Source of the DNA: Staphylococcus schweitzeri
GTDB taxonomy: Bacteria; Bacillota; Bacilli; Staphylococcales; Staphylococcaceae
DNA length: 43,677 bases
Assembly: GCF_002902405.1 (NCBI RefSeq)
Contig: NZ_PPQS01000048.1
Span: 107,786-151,462, forward strand
Direction of reading: 5' to 3'
Of the stretch, positions 29,545 through 40,506 are shown piece after piece (the stretch's first letter is position 1; the number at the start of each line of letters is the position of its first letter). The position numbers were made by a program, and so were the translations under genes. The notes beneath the pieces were generated by a model. It was given only the letters and a program-made list of their open reading frames with translations, did not search any database and was not told where the DNA came from.

Positions 29545-30999
29545 TTAAATGTACTGTTTTAGGCGACTTAACACTTTATCTTTACCAAGGACTTCAATAG
29601 TATTTGGTAATTCAGGTCCATGCATTTGACCTGTTACAGCAACTCGAATTGGCATAAATAGTTGTTTACCTTTAATACCTGTTTCTTTTTGTACTTCTTT
29701 AATTGTCTTTTTAATTTCTGTTGCCTCAAATGGTTCAAGTGCTTCTAGTTTACTATATAAATGAGTCATTAATTCTGGTACTTGTTCACCATCAATCACT
29801 TGCTGCTCTTCTTCACCTAAGGCTGGCATCTCTTTAAAGAACATTTCTGATAAAGGAACGATTTCACCTGCATAACTCATTTCTTTTTGATAAAGTCCAA
29901 TAAGTTTACGTCCCCATTCCAAATCTTCTTCCGACGGATTCTCAGGTATTAAATTCGCTTTAACTAAATGTGGTAATGCTAATTGGAATACTGTTTCAGT
30001 ATCTTTTTGCTTCATATATTGGTTATTAACCCAAGCTAATTTTTGCTTATCGAAAAATGCCGGTGATTTTGATAAACGCTTTTCATCAAATATTTTGATA
30101 AATTCATCTTTTGAAAAGATTTCTTCTTCACCTTCAGGAGACCATCCTAATAACGCAATAAAATTGAACAATGCTTCTGGTAAGTAGCCTAAATCACGAT
30201 ATTGCTCAATAAATTGTAAGATTTGTCCATCACGCTTACTTAACTTTTTACGTTCTTCATTTACAATCAGTGACATATGACCAAAACGGGGTGGTTCCCA
30301 GCCAAACGCTTCATAAATCATGATTTGTTTAGGCGTATTTGAAATATGATCATCACCGCGAATAACATCTGAAATTTCCATGTAGTGATCATCAATAGCT
30401 ACTGCAAAGTTATATGTTGGAATACCATCTTTTTTAACGATTACCCAGTCTCCAATACCGTTTGAATCAAATGAGATATTTCCTTTTACCATATCATCAA
30501 ATGTGTATGTTTGATTTTGAGGTACTCGGAAGCGTATAGCTGGCTGACGTCCTTCAGCTTCAAATTGTTGACGTTGTTCTTCAGTCAAATGCGCATGTTG
30601 ACCACCATAGCGAGGCATTTCACCACGTGCAATTTGAGCTTCACGTTCAGCTTCCAACTCCTCTTCAGTCATATAGCATTTATAAGCTTTGTCTTCCGCC
30701 AATAATTGATCTATTAGTGGTTGATAGATATGTTGACGCTCAGATTGACGGTATGGTCCGAATCCTTTATCTTTATCTACCGACTCATCCCAATCTAAAC
30801 CCAACCATTTTAAATTATCAAATTGTGATGCTTCACCATCTTCAAGGTTACGTTTTTTATCCGTATCTTCAATACGGATGACGAAATCTCCATTGTAATG
30901 TTTTGCAAACAAGTAATTAAATAACGCAGTTCTTGCGTTACCAATATGAAGGTATCCAGTTGGACTTGGTGCATATCTTACTCTTATGCGGTCGCTCAT
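29545..30999 (-). CDS. gltX: Glutamyl-tRNA synthetase
   Basis: This 484-residue class I synthetase has the HIGH-type motif YLHIGNART (16-24) and the KMSKS-type motif KKLSKRDGQ near residue 250. In Firmicutes without GlnRS the enzyme also charges tRNA-Gln with glutamate, which is then amidated by GatCAB. The start is the ATG at 30999 (MSDRIRVRY), with GGAG upstream; 23 in-frame codons further upstream are unsupported. It is followed by the cysE promoter and preceded by 487 bases without a gene. Confidence 0.97.
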   Translation of the reverse strand: MSDRIRVRYAPSPTGYLHIGNARTALFNYLFAKHYNGDFVIRIEDTDKKRNLEDGEASQFDNLKWLGLDWDESVDKDKGFGPYRQSERQHIYQPLIDQLLAEDKAYKCYMTEEELEAEREAQIARGEMPRYGGQHAHLTEEQRQQFEAEGRQPAIRFRVPQNQTYTFDDMVKGNISFDSNGIGDWVIVKKDGIPTYNFAVAIDDHYMEISDVIRGDDHISNTPKQIMIYEAFGWEPPRFGHMSLIVNEERKKLSKRDGQILQFIEQYRDLGYLPEALFNFIALLGWSPEGEEEIFSKDEFIKIFDEKRLSKSPAFFDKQKLAWVNNQYMKQKDTETVFQLALPHLVKANLIPENPSEEDLEWGRKLIGLYQKEMSYAGEIVPLSEMFFKEMPALGEEEQQVIDGEQVPELMTHLYSKLEALEPFEATEIKKTIKEVQKETGIKGKQLFMPIRVAVTGQMHGPELPNTIEVLGKDKVLSRLKQYI

Positions 31000-31486
31000 T
31001 ATATTCACTCCTATATTCATTATCATGCATTTAATTTGTTCATTTGTTAGCTTCGACCGTTTTAACAAATGTTCTTATAGTCTTATTGCTAAAATTTGAA
31101 ACCACGCTTTTTAACACGACTTTTAAAATAATTTTATTGTTATATCATAACATAATTTCCTAGGTAATATGCTTAAATTTTAAATAGATTAATGTTGTTT
31201 TTCAACACTTTAAAAAAGCTATTCTTAAGAAACAAGACTGCTGAACTTGTACATTTTAATTATCTAAAATGTATATTGTACTGCATAATCAATTTAAGAC
31301 TCAACTGTTAAATCATGTCATCATTGATTCTGCTATTCAATGTCTTAATTTCTATAAGAATAACTTTGATATTTTTTAAACATACAAATCACCAAATGAA
31401 TGTTTTCAGTGATATTTTAGCACTATTTATAAAATTTGATAATTCATTTGCTTTAAGGTTATTTATACATTTGGCAGCACCCTTTA
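31000..31486. other. Gene-free stretch between yacL and gltX
   Basis: No credible gene. On the minus strand a TATGAT preceded by TGT (31144-31152) could be an extended -10 promoter for gltX, without a clear -35. A 9-bp inverted repeat TACATTTTA/TAAAATGTA lies at 31250-31273. No T-box motif is present. B. subtilis has ispD and ispF at this position; I see no remnant of them. Confidence 0.5.
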
Positions 31487-32560
31487 TTATAAAGAGACTG
31501 TATCATCTAATTTTTTAGCAAAGACAATTCTTCCTGACGATGTTTGCAAAAGACTTACTACTTCTAAATGAACGTGACTTCCAATTAAATTCTTAGCATT
31601 ATCAACAACGACCATCGTTCCATCATCCAAATATCCAACAGCTTGACCAGGTTCTTTGCCCATCTTTGTTAATAAAATATGTAGCTGATCTCCTTGATGA
31701 ACATTTGGTTTAATTGCTTCTGATAAATCATTAACATTTAATGCTTTTATGCCATGTACATGACAAACTTTATTCAAATTAAAATCTGTTGTAATAATGC
31801 TTGCATGATATTGTTTGGCCAATTTTAATAACATCGTATCGATATCACTATGTGATTTAGTTGGATGTATAACTTTTGTTGGATAATCTAAATCATACAA
31901 TTCATTCAAAATGTCCAACCCTCGTTTACCTTTTTCACGTTTTACACTATCGTTCGAATCTGCAACTATTTGCAATTCATTAATCACACCTTGTGGAATT
32001 AATATATTGCCATCGATAAAGCCGCAACGAATAACTTCTAAAATTCGCCCGTCTATAATTGCACTTGTGTCGATAATTTTTGGTGTTGCACTTTTAGTGT
32101 GTTGAGACATAGAGCGTGCGATATTTTCAGGTAAAAACATTAGCATTTCATCTCGTTTTTTAAGTCCGAATTGAAAACCAAAATAGCATAATAATATTGT
32201 AATTATAACTGGAATGAAATGATTGAAAATGGAATTACCAATTGATTCTAAAATAAATGAAACCATGACAGATATAAGTAATCCAATGATTAATCCTATT
32301 GTAGCAAATAATATTTCGACAGCGCTTCTACGCATTATAAAATGTTCTAATCCTCTTATAGCATTTGCAAATCGTCTAATAAATATACCCAAGACTAAGA
32401 AAATAAAAATGCTTCCAATTATGCCGTCAACATAATGATTTTTTAATAAATTTGAGTCTTGCAAACCAAGGTCATTGGCAATTTCGGGAATAATAATGAT
32501 TCCTAATGCACTTCCAATAATTAAGTAAATAATAATAACAATTAGTTTAACGATATTCAC
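31487..32560 (-). CDS. PIN/TRAM-domain membrane protein, YacL type
   Basis: This 357-residue protein has four predicted membrane segments in its first 135 residues. A PIN nuclease-like domain follows, with acidic residues in IIDTSAIIDGRI near 162-173, SDIDTMLLKLA and TTDFNLN. A TRAM RNA-binding domain forms the C-terminal 65 residues (GYLDDGTMVVVDNA). The arrangement equals B. subtilis YacL, whose function is not settled. The start is a GTG at 32560 after AAGGAGGAC. It lies 24 bases after radA and is probably co-transcribed with it. Confidence 0.88.
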   Translation of the reverse strand: MNIVKLIVIIIYLIIGSALGIIIIPEIANDLGLQDSNLLKNHYVDGIIGSIFIFLVLGIFIRRFANAIRGLEHFIMRRSAVEILFATIGLIIGLLISVMVSFILESIGNSIFNHFIPVIITILLCYFGFQFGLKKRDEMLMFLPENIARSMSQHTKSATPKIIDTSAIIDGRILEVIRCGFIDGNILIPQGVINELQIVADSNDSVKREKGKRGLDILNELYDLDYPTKVIHPTKSHSDIDTMLLKLAKQYHASIITTDFNLNKVCHVHGIKALNVNDLSEAIKPNVHQGDQLHILLTKMGKEPGQAVGYLDDGTMVVVDNAKNLIGSHVHLEVVSLLQTSSGRIVFAKKLDDTVSL

Positions 32561-32584
32561 ACAATGTCCTCCTTTCTAGATGTT

Positions 32585-33949
32585 TTATGAATGAAGAGCG
32601 AATGATAGTGCTTCATGTACAGAAGTTACGCCAATTACTTGAATCCCTTCTGGATATGTCCATCCGCCAATATTATTTTTAGGAATAATTGCACGTTTGA
32701 AGCCTAACTTTGCAGCTTCTTGTACGCGTTGTTCTATACGAGATACACGACGTACCTCTCCCGTTAAACCAACTTCTCCAATGTAACAATCTAAACCATC
32801 AACTGCTTTATCTTTAAAGCTTGATGCGGTAGCCACGATTACACTTAAATCAACAGCTGGCTCTGTCAATTTCACTCCACCTGCGACTTTGATATAAGCA
32901 TCTTGTTGCTGCAATAGATAATTTTCTTTCTTTTCTAAAACAGCCATCAGTAAACTTAGTCGATTATGATCAATTCCCGTTGCCATTCTTCTTGGATTAT
33001 TAAATGTTGTCGGTGTTACAAGCGCTTGTACTTCTATTAAAAGTGGTCTTGTGCCTTCCATTGTTGCAACAATTGTAGACCCAGGTACATTTGTAGAACG
33101 TTCTTCTAAAAACATTTCAGACGGATTATTAACACCCTTTAACCCGCTTTGTTTCATTTCAAAAATACCCATTTCATTGGTAGAACCAAAACGATTTTTA
33201 ACAGCACGTAAAATTCGATATGCATGATGTTCATCACCTTCAAAATAAAGCACTGTATCTACCATATGTTCCAATAACCTAGGACCTGCAATTTGACCTT
33301 CTTTCGTTACATGTCCAACAATAAAAGTTGCAATATTCATTTGTTTTGCAATGTTCATTAAACTTTGTGTACTTTCACGAACTTGTGAAACAGAACCCGG
33401 TGCCGAACTAATTTCAGGGTGATAAATCGTTTGAATAGAATCAACTACTAACAGGTCTGGTTGTTCTTCTTTAACTGTTTGATATATAACTTCTAAATCT
33501 GTTTCTGCTAATACTTGCAATTCACTAGAGTCTTCATCTAAACGCTCTGCTCGAAGTTTCGTTTGATTAAGAGATTCTTCTCCAGTAATATATAACACTT
33601 TTTTCTTTTGTGATAAAGAAGCACAAATTTGTAAAAGCAATGTTGACTTACCAATACCTGGATCTCCACCTATCAGAACAAGTGATCCGCTAACAATACC
33701 GCCACCTAATACACGATTGAATTCTGCAGAATCTGTCAACACTCTAGGTGTCGTTTCATGTTTAATGCTATTTAATTTTTGTACTTTACCAGCTAATTCT
33801 TTCGTTTTTACTCCATGCTTTGGATTGGCAGCTTTTTCAACAATTTCCTCCATTTGATTCCAAGCACCACAATTGGGACATTTCCCCATCCATTTAGGAG
33901 ATTGATAACCACAAGCCATACATTCAAAAATCACTTTTTTCTTGGCCAA
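32585..33949 (-). CDS. radA: DNA repair/recombination ATPase RadA (Sms)
   Basis: This 454-residue RecA-like protein drives branch migration of recombination intermediates. A C4 zinc finger (C10, C13, C24, C27) is followed by Walker [10 protein letters not shown] (94-102) and the RadA signature [11 protein letters not shown]. The C-terminal domain is Lon-protease-like without catalytic activity. The start is a TTG at 33949 after GGAGGTG. In B. subtilis disA follows radA; here yacL follows directly. Confidence 0.97.
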   Translation of the reverse strand: MAKKKVIFECMACGYQSPKWMGKCPNCGAWNQMEEIVEKAANPKHGVKTKELAGKVQKLNSIKHETTPRVLTDSAEFNRVLGGGIVSGSLVLIGGDPGIGKSTLLLQICASLSQKKKVLYITGEESLNQTKLRAERLDEDSSELQVLAETDLEVIYQTVKEEQPDLLVVDSIQTIYHPEISSAPGSVSQVRESTQSLMNIAKQMNIATFIVGHVTKEGQIAGPRLLEHMVDTVLYFEGDEHHAYRILRAVKNRFGSTNEMGIFEMKQSGLKGVNNPSEMFLEERSTNVPGSTIVATMEGTRPLLIEVQALVTPTTFNNPRRMATGIDHNRLSLLMAVLEKKENYLLQQQDAYIKVAGGVKLTEPAVDLSVIVATASSFKDKAVDGLDCYIGEVGLTGEVRRVSRIEQRVQEAAKLGFKRAIIPKNNIGGWTYPEGIQVIGVTSVHEALSFALHS

Positions 33950-34383
33950 AATTGCACCTCCACTTTCCTTTGAACAAATCTATTTTAAACGCACAACCTC
34001 ATTATGACAAATTAAATGTGAGTTACATTTGTTTGTATTTTAACATGAGTACTAAGGCAAACTGTTTTATTAGATTTATTTTTTACGAATATTATAAAAT
34101 AAACTTGTATAATATTGATAGAAGTTGACTTTCTAAACTAAAATCTTAATACTTTCTTATTAAATTAATCCAACTCAACTTGTCACAATATTGTAGAAAA
34201 TAATTTTAATTTGATATGTCTTAATATTACATCAAGTAGCAATATTTTTATAACCTGTAAATTCCAACTATTTAACATAGTTCGGTTTATATAAACAGCA
34301 GTCAACAAGCATCGATAGTATATCCAAACTTCAAATACTATTTTAACTTAATGAATATAGTTATTTAATTAATATGCATACAA
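33950..34383. other. Gene-free stretch between clpC and radA
   Basis: About 430 AT-rich bases with no credible gene. On the minus strand TGTTAAAAT (about 34038-34046) could be an extended -10 promoter for radA, but no good -35 accompanies it. Nothing else can be supported. Confidence 0.45.
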
Positions 34384-34422
34384 AAAGACAGTCCAAACAA
34401 ATTAATGTTTCAGACCGTCTTT
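34384..34422 (-). terminator. Intrinsic terminator of the ctsR-clpC operon
   Basis: On the minus strand AAAGACGGTC pairs with GACTGTCTTT (one mismatch) and is followed by T-rich sequence. It begins five bases after the clpC stop codon. Confidence 0.85.
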
Positions 34423-34426
34423 ATTG

Positions 34427-36883
34427 TTATGCTTGTGAAGTTTCTATAGTTTCAGAAGATTCTTCATCGATGTCGTATTTGAATTTTTCACCATCATGGT
34501 CCACTGTAACTTTTTTACCTTCGATTTTATTGCCATCTAAAATTAATTCACTTAAATTATCCTCGATAGTTTTTTGAATTGCTCTAATTAATGGTCGTGC
34601 ACCATATTCAGGATCATAGCCTTCTTCAGCGATTTTATCTTTTGCTTTATCTGTAACTATAATATTAATATTTTGTTCTGACAATCGATTAGTTAATTTA
34701 TTAACCATCATTGTAACGATTTCTTTTAATTCTTCTTTTGTTAATTTGTGGAATACAATAATATCATCAACACGGTTTAAAAATTCTGGGCGGAATGAGT
34801 TTTTCAATTCTTTCAACATTGTTTTACGAATAGTTTCATAATCTTGTCCATCACTTGATCCACCGAACCCTGCAAAGCGTTGATCTTGTAATTCTTGAGC
34901 ACCCACATTTGAAGTCATAATTATAATTGTATTTCTAAAATCAACTGTACGACCTTTCGTATCCGTTAAATGCCCATCATCAAGAACTTGTAATAAAATA
35001 TTAAATACATCAGGATGTGCTTTTTCAATTTCATCGAATAAGATTACAGAATATGGTTTACGTCTAACTTTTTCAGTTAACTGTCCACCGTCATCATGTC
35101 CAACATATCCTGGAGGCGCACCAACTAAACGGCTCACAGCGTGTTTTTCCATAAATTCACTCATATCTACACGAATCATTGCATCATCATCGCCAAACAT
35201 TGATTCTGCTAATGCTCGAGCTAATTCTGTTTTACCGACACCAGTTGGACCAAGGAAAATAAAACTACCAATTGGACGTTTCGGATCTTTCAATCCTGCA
35301 CGAGCACGTCTTACTGCCTTACTAATAGAATTAACAGCATCTTTTTGGCCGATAACTCTTTCATGTAACGTATCTTCAAGACTAAGCAGTTTTTCAGATT
35401 CTGTTTCATTGATTTTAGTTAATGGGATGCCTGTCCAACCAGCAATAACTTCAGCAATATCTTCTTCTGATAGAGACGTTGACATGCCATTTTGAGTATT
35501 TTTCCATTCATTTTTAGCTTCTTCGTATTGTTTCTCAAGTTTTGTTTGTTTATCACGTAAATTAGCAGCATTTTCAAACTCTTGCGCATGTACTGCTGCA
35601 TCTTTTTCATTTTTCACTTTCTCAATTTCTTGTTCAATTTCTTTCAAATTGTTAGGAGTCGTATGACTTTTAAGCCTAACTTTAGAACTTGCTTCATCAA
35701 TTAAATCGATTGCTTTGTCTGGTAAGAAGCGATCAGAAACATATCTATTACTTAATTTAACAGCCGCTTCGATAGCCTCATCTGAAATATTGATACGGTG
35801 ATGTGCTTCATATCGGTCTCTTAAACCTTTTAAAATAGCTACTGTATCAATAACAGAAGGTTCATCAACTTGTACTGGTTGGAATCGACGTTCTAAGGCT
35901 GCATCTTTTTCAATATTTTTACGATATTCATCTAAAGTTGTAGCACCAATACATTGCAATTCGCCACGTGCTAATGCTGGTTTTAGAATGTTAGATGCAT
36001 CTATTGCACCTTCTGCACCACCAGCACCAACTAGTGTATGCAATTCATCAATAAATAGAATTACATTACCTGCTTGTTGAATTTCTTCCATTACTTTTTT
36101 CAAACGTTCTTCAAACTCACCACGATATTTAGTACCTGCAACAACTGTCCCCATATCTAATGACATTACTCTTTTATCTTTTAATGTCTCAGGAACTTCG
36201 TTATTCACAATTGCTTGTGCTAATCCTTCAGCGATAGCAGTTTTACCAACACCTGGTTCTCCAATAAGTACTGGATTGTTTTTAGTACGTCTACTTAACA
36301 CTTCGATAACACGTGTAATTTCTTTATCACGTCCAATAACTGGATCTAATGTGCCATCTTTAGCAATGACAGTTAAATCACGCGCTAAACTATCTAATGT
36401 AGGCGTGTTATTGGCTTTAGTTGCTTGTGCATTTTTATTACTCATTTCCGGATTTCCTAAAGCTTTTACAACTTGTGCACGTGCTTTTGTAATATTTAAA
36501 TCAAGATTTGCAAATACTCTTGCAGCAATTCCTTCATTTTCACGGATTAAACCTAATAAAATATGTTCTGTTCCGACAAAATTATGATGTAACTTTCTAG
36601 CCTCATCCATAGATAATTCAATAACTTTTTTAGCTCTAGGTGTATAATGCAAAGTTCCAACATGATCTTGTCCATGTCCAATTAACTTTTCAACTTCTTC
36701 TACTACTTTATCTTCAGTAATGTTAAAACTTTCTAATACTTTTGCAGCAATTCCTTCAGGTTCTTTCATTAAACCTAACAGTAAATGTTCTGTACCTATA
36801 TTTGAATGATTTAAACGAATTGCTTCTTCTTGAGCATGTGCTAACACTCGCTGCGCACGTTCAGTTAATCTACCAAATAACAT
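34427..36883 (-). CDS. clpC: Clp protease ATPase subunit ClpC
   Basis: This 818-residue Hsp100 unfoldase feeds substrates, including arginine-phosphorylated proteins, to ClpP. Two N-terminal Clp repeats (about 1-140) precede the first AAA domain with Walker A GEPGVGKT (208-215). A coiled-coil M-domain with a UVR-like segment (about 415-480) follows, then the second AAA domain with GPTGVGKT near residue 550. It is the last gene of the CtsR operon, 13 bases after mcsB. It is regulated by heat through CtsR. Confidence 0.97.
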   Translation of the reverse strand: MLFGRLTERAQRVLAHAQEEAIRLNHSNIGTEHLLLGLMKEPEGIAAKVLESFNITEDKVVEEVEKLIGHGQDHVGTLHYTPRAKKVIELSMDEARKLHHNFVGTEHILLGLIRENEGIAARVFANLDLNITKARAQVVKALGNPEMSNKNAQATKANNTPTLDSLARDLTVIAKDGTLDPVIGRDKEITRVIEVLSRRTKNNPVLIGEPGVGKTAIAEGLAQAIVNNEVPETLKDKRVMSLDMGTVVAGTKYRGEFEERLKKVMEEIQQAGNVILFIDELHTLVGAGGAEGAIDASNILKPALARGELQCIGATTLDEYRKNIEKDAALERRFQPVQVDEPSVIDTVAILKGLRDRYEAHHRINISDEAIEAAVKLSNRYVSDRFLPDKAIDLIDEASSKVRLKSHTTPNNLKEIEQEIEKVKNEKDAAVHAQEFENAANLRDKQTKLEKQYEEAKNEWKNTQNGMSTSLSEEDIAEVIAGWTGIPLTKINETESEKLLSLEDTLHERVIGQKDAVNSISKAVRRARAGLKDPKRPIGSFIFLGPTGVGKTELARALAESMFGDDDAMIRVDMSEFMEKHAVSRLVGAPPGYVGHDDGGQLTEKVRRKPYSVILFDEIEKAHPDVFNILLQVLDDGHLTDTKGRTVDFRNTIIIMTSNVGAQELQDQRFAGFGGSSDGQDYETIRKTMLKELKNSFRPEFLNRVDDIIVFHKLTKEELKEIVTMMVNKLTNRLSEQNINIIVTDKAKDKIAEEGYDPEYGARPLIRAIQKTIEDNLSELILDGNKIEGKKVTVDHDGEKFKYDIDEESSETIETSQA

Positions 36884-36896
36884 ATATAATGACCTC

Positions 36897-37904
36897 CTAC
36901 TTTATGTGTTCTCTTAGTATATCTGCTCGTTTTTCTTTCACAAATTTGTCATCTTCATCATCTAATAAAAATGGTGATTGTATACCAACCATTAATTCAT
37001 TAAACTTAAAGTTTTGTAATTTAATATAATCTAAATCTATACCAAGTTTAACTTCGCTTAATCTATAAGAAGCCTCTTCCATAGTTATCATTCTACAATT
37101 TTGTAAAATGCCTAGCGAGCGAAAAACACGGTCTTGAGTTTCTAATTGATTATAAGTGTCTAATTTTTGTCTTATCTGTTTTTCTTCATGAATAATTTGA
37201 TTAACAACTTCAGTTAATGTTTCAATAATTTCTTGTTCTGATTTTCCAAGTGTAAGTTGATTAGAAACTTGATAAGTGTGTCCATAAACTTGTGAACCCT
37301 CACCATATATACCTCTAATTGTATATCCGAATCTATTAATTGTTTGAGCTATTCGAGTCATTCTTTTCATAATAGATAAACCAGGTAAATGTAGCATCAC
37401 ACTAGCTCGCATCCCAGTACCTATATTTGTGGGGCATGTCGTTAAATATCCAAGTTTTTCATCATAACTAATATCAAGGTTACGATCTAATTCATCATCA
37501 ATTGCTGAAGCCTGATCATATAAAGCTTGCAATGTCGTATTAGTACCCATCGCTTGAATACGAATATGATCTTCTTCGTTTATCATTACACTTAAAGATT
37601 CATCATTATTTACTAATACTGCTGCTGCAGGTTGTTTTATTAATTCTGGACTAATTAAATGTTTAGCAACCATCTTCATTTTACTTTGCTGATCCATTTG
37701 ATCTAGTCGCATTAATTGAAAATGTAGTAAAGCATCTTGTACTTCATTAATTACCCTAAACCCATCATTTTCAGAAGCATACATTAACGGATGCACATGA
37801 TTTTCTAAATTGCGTGCTAATCGTATTCGTGAAGACATCACAATCGGCGCTTCTTCATCGTTTTTCATCCATTCGCTGATATTATCGTGAATGTTATGCG
37901 TCAT
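36897..37904 (-). CDS. mcsB: Protein arginine kinase McsB
   Basis: This 335-residue enzyme has a phosphagen-kinase fold ([15 protein letters not shown] near the N-terminus, [18 protein letters not shown] around the catalytic cysteine). In B. subtilis and S. aureus it phosphorylates protein arginines, including CtsR, marking them for ClpCP. The start is the ATG at 37904 (MTHNIH) after GAGGTG; a second ATG directly before it is equally close. It overlaps the end of mcsA by 11 bases, consistent with coupled synthesis of the McsA-McsB pair. Confidence 0.96.
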   Translation of the reverse strand: MTHNIHDNISEWMKNDEEAPIVMSSRIRLARNLENHVHPLMYASENDGFRVINEVQDALLHFQLMRLDQMDQQSKMKMVAKHLISPELIKQPAAAVLVNNDESLSVMINEEDHIRIQAMGTNTTLQALYDQASAIDDELDRNLDISYDEKLGYLTTCPTNIGTGMRASVMLHLPGLSIMKRMTRIAQTINRFGYTIRGIYGEGSQVYGHTYQVSNQLTLGKSEQEIIETLTEVVNQIIHEEKQIRQKLDTYNQLETQDRVFRSLGILQNCRMITMEEASYRLSEVKLGIDLDYIKLQNFKFNELMVGIQSPFLLDDEDDKFVKEKRADILREHIK

Positions 37905-38460
37905 CATGTTGCACCTCACCTTCAGACTTTAGCGCCTTTATTTCATCTCTGACAATAGCCGCTTGCTCAAAATCTTGAACTTCTATAAGTTGCTTTAAAT
38001 ATATATTTTTCTCTTCAATTTTTTTCTTTAATGCAATTTTTTTATGTGAAGAATGTGGTGTCTTCCCTACGTGTTCAAATTGTCCACCTTGAACTCTGCG
38101 GACGATATCGATGATGTCATCTTTAAATGTTGCATAACAGTTAGCACAACCAAATTTACCAACATGTGCGATATCTTTTAATGTCATATCACATGTTGGA
38201 CAACGTTTTTCCTCTTTAAATGCCACATCCTGAAAATTAATACCATGCTTCGTCGCCAAATGTTGTAAAATTTGTTTAACAACGAATGCTTCTTCAATAT
38301 CGTCTTGATGTTCTTGATAATCAGGTTGTTCATATGCTTGATTCCATGGATAATGACCTTCTGCACAAGTTTGACACACCATTTTTTCTTCTGTCTTATT
38401 TTTACTTGTAACTTTGATTTTTAATTCCGCTTCATTAAGTTGACAATTTTCACAGAGCAC
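37894..38460 (-). CDS. mcsA: McsB activator McsA (zinc-binding, UVR domain)
   Basis: This 188-residue protein has four CxxC pairs (CENC, CQTC, CPTC, CANC) that form two zinc modules. A C-terminal UVR motif ([20 protein letters not shown], near 153-172) matches the one in UvrB and ClpC. It activates the McsB kinase. The start is a GTG at 38460 with GAGGTG upstream. It lies 18 bases after ctsR. Confidence 0.95.
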   Translation of the reverse strand: MLCENCQLNEAELKIKVTSKNKTEEKMVCQTCAEGHYPWNQAYEQPDYQEHQDDIEEAFVVKQILQHLATKHGINFQDVAFKEEKRCPTCDMTLKDIAHVGKFGCANCYATFKDDIIDIVRRVQGGQFEHVGKTPHSSHKKIALKKKIEEKNIYLKQLIEVQDFEQAAIVRDEIKALKSEGEVQHDDA

Positions 38461-38478
38461 TTCAACACCTCATTTCAT

Positions 38479-38940
38479 TTAGTAATAGTTTATAACTGGT
38501 AACAATCGTTTTAAAATATTTGCTCTAATAATGTCTCTAGAAACCATATCCATTGAAAGTGTTTCCCTATCAATAACTGCTTGAATCATTTTAGCTTCTC
38601 GCTCATTTATTAGTAATTTATCTAAAAGCCCATCAATAATATAGTAGGCTTGTTGTTGAGAAATAGAAGGTCCTATCAACTGAAGCAAATGATTAATATA
38701 ACCTGTTGCATCTTTGTTTTCAATTTTAGTGATGCGAATGTATCCACCGCCACCACGTTTACTTTCAATCTCATAACCATGTTCATTAGTAAATCGAGTT
38801 TTGATAACATAGTTCAATTGTGAAGGTACGCAATCAAATCGCTGCGCAATGTTCGCTCTTTGAATTTCAACTACATCTTCGTTTGACTCTTCAAATAATC
38901 GCTTGATGTATTGTTCTATGATGTCCGACATATTGTGCAT
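38479..38940 (-). CDS. ctsR: Class III heat-shock repressor CtsR
   Basis: This 153-residue repressor has an N-terminal winged helix-turn-helix (about 25-70) with the glycine-rich wing RGGGGYIRI at 62-70, which acts as the heat sensor in CtsR proteins. The C-terminal dimerisation domain is complete. The start is the ATG at 38940 after GGGGTGA; three more in-frame codons upstream cover the ribosome binding site. Two CtsR boxes overlap its own promoter, so the operon is autoregulated. Confidence 0.97.
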   Translation of the reverse strand: MHNMSDIIEQYIKRLFEESNEDVVEIQRANIAQRFDCVPSQLNYVIKTRFTNEHGYEIESKRGGGGYIRITKIENKDATGYINHLLQLIGPSISQQQAYYIIDGLLDKLLINEREAKMIQAVIDRETLSMDMVSRDIIRANILKRLLPVINYY

Positions 38941-38955
38941 AAATATCACCCCTTT

Positions 38956-38972
38956 TTTGACCTTCTTTGACT
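38956..38972 (-). promoter_or_regulatory. CtsR operator 1
   Basis: On the minus strand AGTCAAAGAAGGTCAAA is a tandem heptamer separated by three bases, the CtsR recognition pattern. It lies between the -10 box and the ctsR ribosome binding site. Confidence 0.9.
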
Positions 38973-38974
38973 AT

Positions 38975-39003
38975 ATTATATGACCTATTTTGACCTTTTT
39001 CAA
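38975..39003 (-). promoter_or_regulatory. Predicted sigma-A promoter of the ctsR operon with CtsR operator 2
   Basis: On the minus strand TTGAAA (38998-39003) and TATAAT (38975-38980) are spaced by 17 bases. A second tandem heptamer, GGTCAAAATAGGTCATA (38979-38995), fills the spacer and touches the -10, so bound CtsR would exclude RNA polymerase. Confidence 0.92.
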
Positions 39004-39099
39004 TTAATTTGTTTTTATATTTTCAAAAATTTATGATGTTAGCCCTTCCATTTTATTGTATGATAGATGGTAGAAAAAACTAAAGGAATGAAAAAATAT

Positions 39100-40314
39100 A
39101 TGCATATTCTAATTGGGATTATCGGAATTATCTTCTTTTTAGCACTTGCGTTTTTATTTAGCTCAGATAAGAAAAATATACGCTGGCAATATGTAGGAAT
39201 TTTGCTTGCTATTCAACTTGTCTTTGCCTTTATTTTACTTAAAACTACAATGGGTATCACAGTTATAGGTGGTATATCAAACGGTTTTAATTACTTATTA
39301 TTAAAAGCAGCAGACGGTGTTAACTTTGTTTTTGGTGGAATTCAATATATCAACCCTAAGCAACCTCCATTCTTCTTCAGTGTATTATTACCTATCGTGT
39401 TTATTTCAGCGATTATTGGTATCTTACAATACACAAAGATTTTACCTTTAATCATTAACGTTTTAGGTTTCTTGATTTCTAAAATTAATGGTATGGGACG
39501 TTTGGAGTCATATAATGCTGTTGCGGCGGCCATTTTGGGACAATCTGAAGTATTTATTTCAATTAAAAAACAATTGCCATACATACCTAAGCAACGTCTT
39601 TATACATTAACAGCTTCAGCAATGTCAACGGTATCAGCTTCAATTATTGGTGCATACTTTACCTTAATTGAACCTAAATATGTTGTAACTGCAGTTGTCT
39701 TAAACTTATTTGGTGGATTCATTATTGCTTCAATTATTAATCCATATAAAGTTAATGAAGAAGATGACAAATTACTCGTTGAAGAAACTGAAGAAAAGCA
39801 ACAATCATTTTTTGAAATGTTAGGCGAATACATTTTAGATGGATTCAAAGTAGCTGTCATAGTAGGTGCAATGTTAATTGGATATATTGCAATCATTGCA
39901 TTATTAAATGGTATTGTAAGTAATATCTTTAATACTGTATCTGGCGGCGCAATATCATGGGATTTCCAAACATTAATTGGATTTGTATTTGCACCATTTG
40001 CATTCTTGGTTGGTGTACCATGGCAAGATGCTGTACAAGCTGGATCAGTTATGGCTACAAAATTATTATCAAATGAATTTGTTGCTATGCAAGCACTAGG
40101 AAAACTTGGTGATTTATCTGAACATGCCAAAGGTGTTACTTCAGTATTCTTAGTATCATTTGCAAACTTTAGTTCTATTGGCATTATTTCAGGTGCTATT
40201 AAATCACTTAATGATAAAAAAGGTGATACAGTTGCCCGTTTTGGATTAAAACTATTATTCGGTGCCACACTAGTATCATTCATTTCAGCTGCAATTGCTG
40301 GATTCTTTATTTAA
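39100..40314 (+). CDS. nupC: Concentrative nucleoside transporter NupC (CNT family)
   Basis: This integral membrane protein of about 404 residues has the CNT arrangement. Three N-terminal helices precede a core with SVLLPIVFISAIIGIL, GQSEVFISIK near the nucleoside site and LVSFANFSSIGIISGAI near the end. It imports nucleosides with protons or sodium ions. The start is uncertain. The ATG at 39100 (MHILIG) is preferred, with AAAGGA 12 bases upstream; the frame is open to an ATG at 39067 that has no ribosome binding site. It diverges from ctsR. Confidence 0.92.
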   Translation: MHILIGIIGIIFFLALAFLFSSDKKNIRWQYVGILLAIQLVFAFILLKTTMGITVIGGISNGFNYLLLKAADGVNFVFGGIQYINPKQPPFFFSVLLPIVFISAIIGILQYTKILPLIINVLGFLISKINGMGRLESYNAVAAAILGQSEVFISIKKQLPYIPKQRLYTLTASAMSTVSASIIGAYFTLIEPKYVVTAVVLNLFGGFIIASIINPYKVNEEDDKLLVEETEEKQQSFFEMLGEYILDGFKVAVIVGAMLIGYIAIIALLNGIVSNIFNTVSGGAISWDFQTLIGFVFAPFAFLVGVPWQDAVQAGSVMATKLLSNEFVAMQALGKLGDLSEHAKGVTSVFLVSFANFSSIGIISGAIKSLNDKKGDTVARFGLKLLFGATLVSFISAAIAGFFI

Positions 40315-40338
40315 TAACTAAATCAACTTTAAATTACT

Positions 40339-40384
40339 TATCCCTTCAAAGTAGACTCTTTTAAGTCATTACTTTGAAGGGATA
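40339..40384 (+). terminator. Intrinsic terminator of nupC, dispersed hairpin family
   Basis: TATCCCTTCAAAGTA (40339-40353) pairs perfectly over 15 bp with 40370-40384, and the loop holds a small GACT/AGTC stem. TTATTA follows. It shares CCCTTCAAAGTAGAC with the terminator of the M20 gene. Confidence 0.8.
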
Positions 40385-40420
40385 TTATTATGCTTTCTAT
40401 TTTAAAATAACATAATAACC

Positions 40421-40445
40421 CCCTCCAAATAAGTTTTGAAGGGAG
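40421..40445 (-). terminator. Intrinsic terminator of pdxST
   Basis: On the minus strand CCCTTCAAA pairs with TTTGGAGGG (one U-G pair) and is followed by GGTTATTATGTTATTTT. It lies about 60 bases after the pdxT stop codon. Confidence 0.7.
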
Positions 40446-40506
40446 TCTATATTGCATAATTAATTCAATTAATAGTTATTTTAAAACCTATCTAGTTGAT
40501 ATAGAA

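Noticed and set aside
31315..31518. 67-codon plus-strand frame between gltX and yacL
   Set aside because: Its end overlaps yacL on the other strand, it has no ribosome binding site, and the residues give no recognisable family.
39600..40283. Minus-strand open frame of 227 codons inside nupC
   Set aside because: It is the antisense of a strongly recognisable transporter gene, has no promoter or ribosome binding site that I can see, and reads as a low-information shadow.
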